NCBI GenBank assembly: GCA_023459755.1
Contig: JAEWSS010000100.1
Span: 1-5,758 of the forward strand
Direction of reading: 5' to 3'
DNA length: 5,758 bases
Source: Verrucomicrobiota bacterium
Lineage (GTDB): Bacteria > Verrucomicrobiota > Lentisphaeria > Victivallales > Victivallaceae
In this document: positions 5,724 to 5,758 of the stretch, piece by piece
How the letters are laid out: each line of letters begins with the position of its first letter
How positions within the stretch are numbered: the stretch's first letter is position 1
Notes under the pieces: generated by a model
Databases searched by the model: none
Told to the model about the DNA's origin: nothing
Seen by the model: only the letters and a program-made list of their open reading frames with translations
Position numbers and translations under genes: made by a program

Positions 5724-5731
5724 ATTTTGAT

Positions 5732-5758
5732 ATGACAACAGTTGATTCCAGAACAATT
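5732..5758 (+). CDS. Start of an unidentified gene, cut by the window edge
   Basis: Nine codons reading MTTVDSRTI follow a strong ribosome site, and the frame is open at the window end. The gene is divergent from the decarboxylase, with about 200 bases of AT-rich sequence between them. The fragment is too short for any functional call. The N-terminus is not a signal peptide so far, which hints at a cytoplasmic product. Confidence 0.65.

Noticed and set aside
1..5758. CRISPR arrays, tRNA or rRNA genes, insertion sequences, attachment sites
   Set aside because: No regularly spaced repeats, no tRNA-like cloverleaf, no transposase or integrase sequence and no flanking inverted repeats were seen.

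Overview
The window reads as chromosomal DNA of a moderately GC-rich, double-membraned (Gram-negative type) bacterium. Two secretin-like outer-membrane proteins, a small lipoprotein and a fold-III ornithine decarboxylase point that way. The gene style (AT-rich leaders, AAGGAG-type ribosome sites, short atypical secretins, a possible XylR-like regulator end upstream) would fit the Lentisphaerota/Verrucomicrobiota (PVC) group. That placement is an inference; no taxonomic marker gene is present.

Layout. Positions 1-105 hold the last 34 codons of a plus-strand gene, possibly a XylR/LacI-like sugar-sensing regulator. Positions 106-562 hold no convincing large gene but are rich in structure: a candidate promoter, several hairpins with T-tracts, a possible 9-codon leader ORF with a strong ribosome site, and a terminator-like hairpin just before the ribosome site of the next gene. 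A three-gene plus-strand operon follows. It contains secretin-like protein A (563-2086), secretin-like protein B (2117-3829) and a small lipoprotein (3831-4295). A perfect-stem bidirectional terminator (4304-4350) separates it from a convergent minus-strand ornithine/lysine decarboxylase gene (4363-5529). The divergent intergenic region 5530-5731 is AT-rich and contains an inverted repeat and a terminator-like hairpin. A new plus-strand gene starts at 5732 and runs off the window.

How the genes may work together. A and B are full-length paralogues. Each has a signal peptide, two secretin N-type subdomains and a C-terminal secretin core ending in the PW-L-x-DIP-x-L-x-YIF motif. Neither is accompanied by an ATPase, inner-membrane platform or pseudopilin gene in this window. 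The coupled lipoprotein could act as a pilotin or outer-membrane partner, which is a hypothesis based on context. The most interesting object is therefore this compact A+B+lipoprotein cassette, possibly controlled by attenuation in its long leader. The decarboxylase is an ordinary polyamine-synthesis gene and is probably functionally unrelated.
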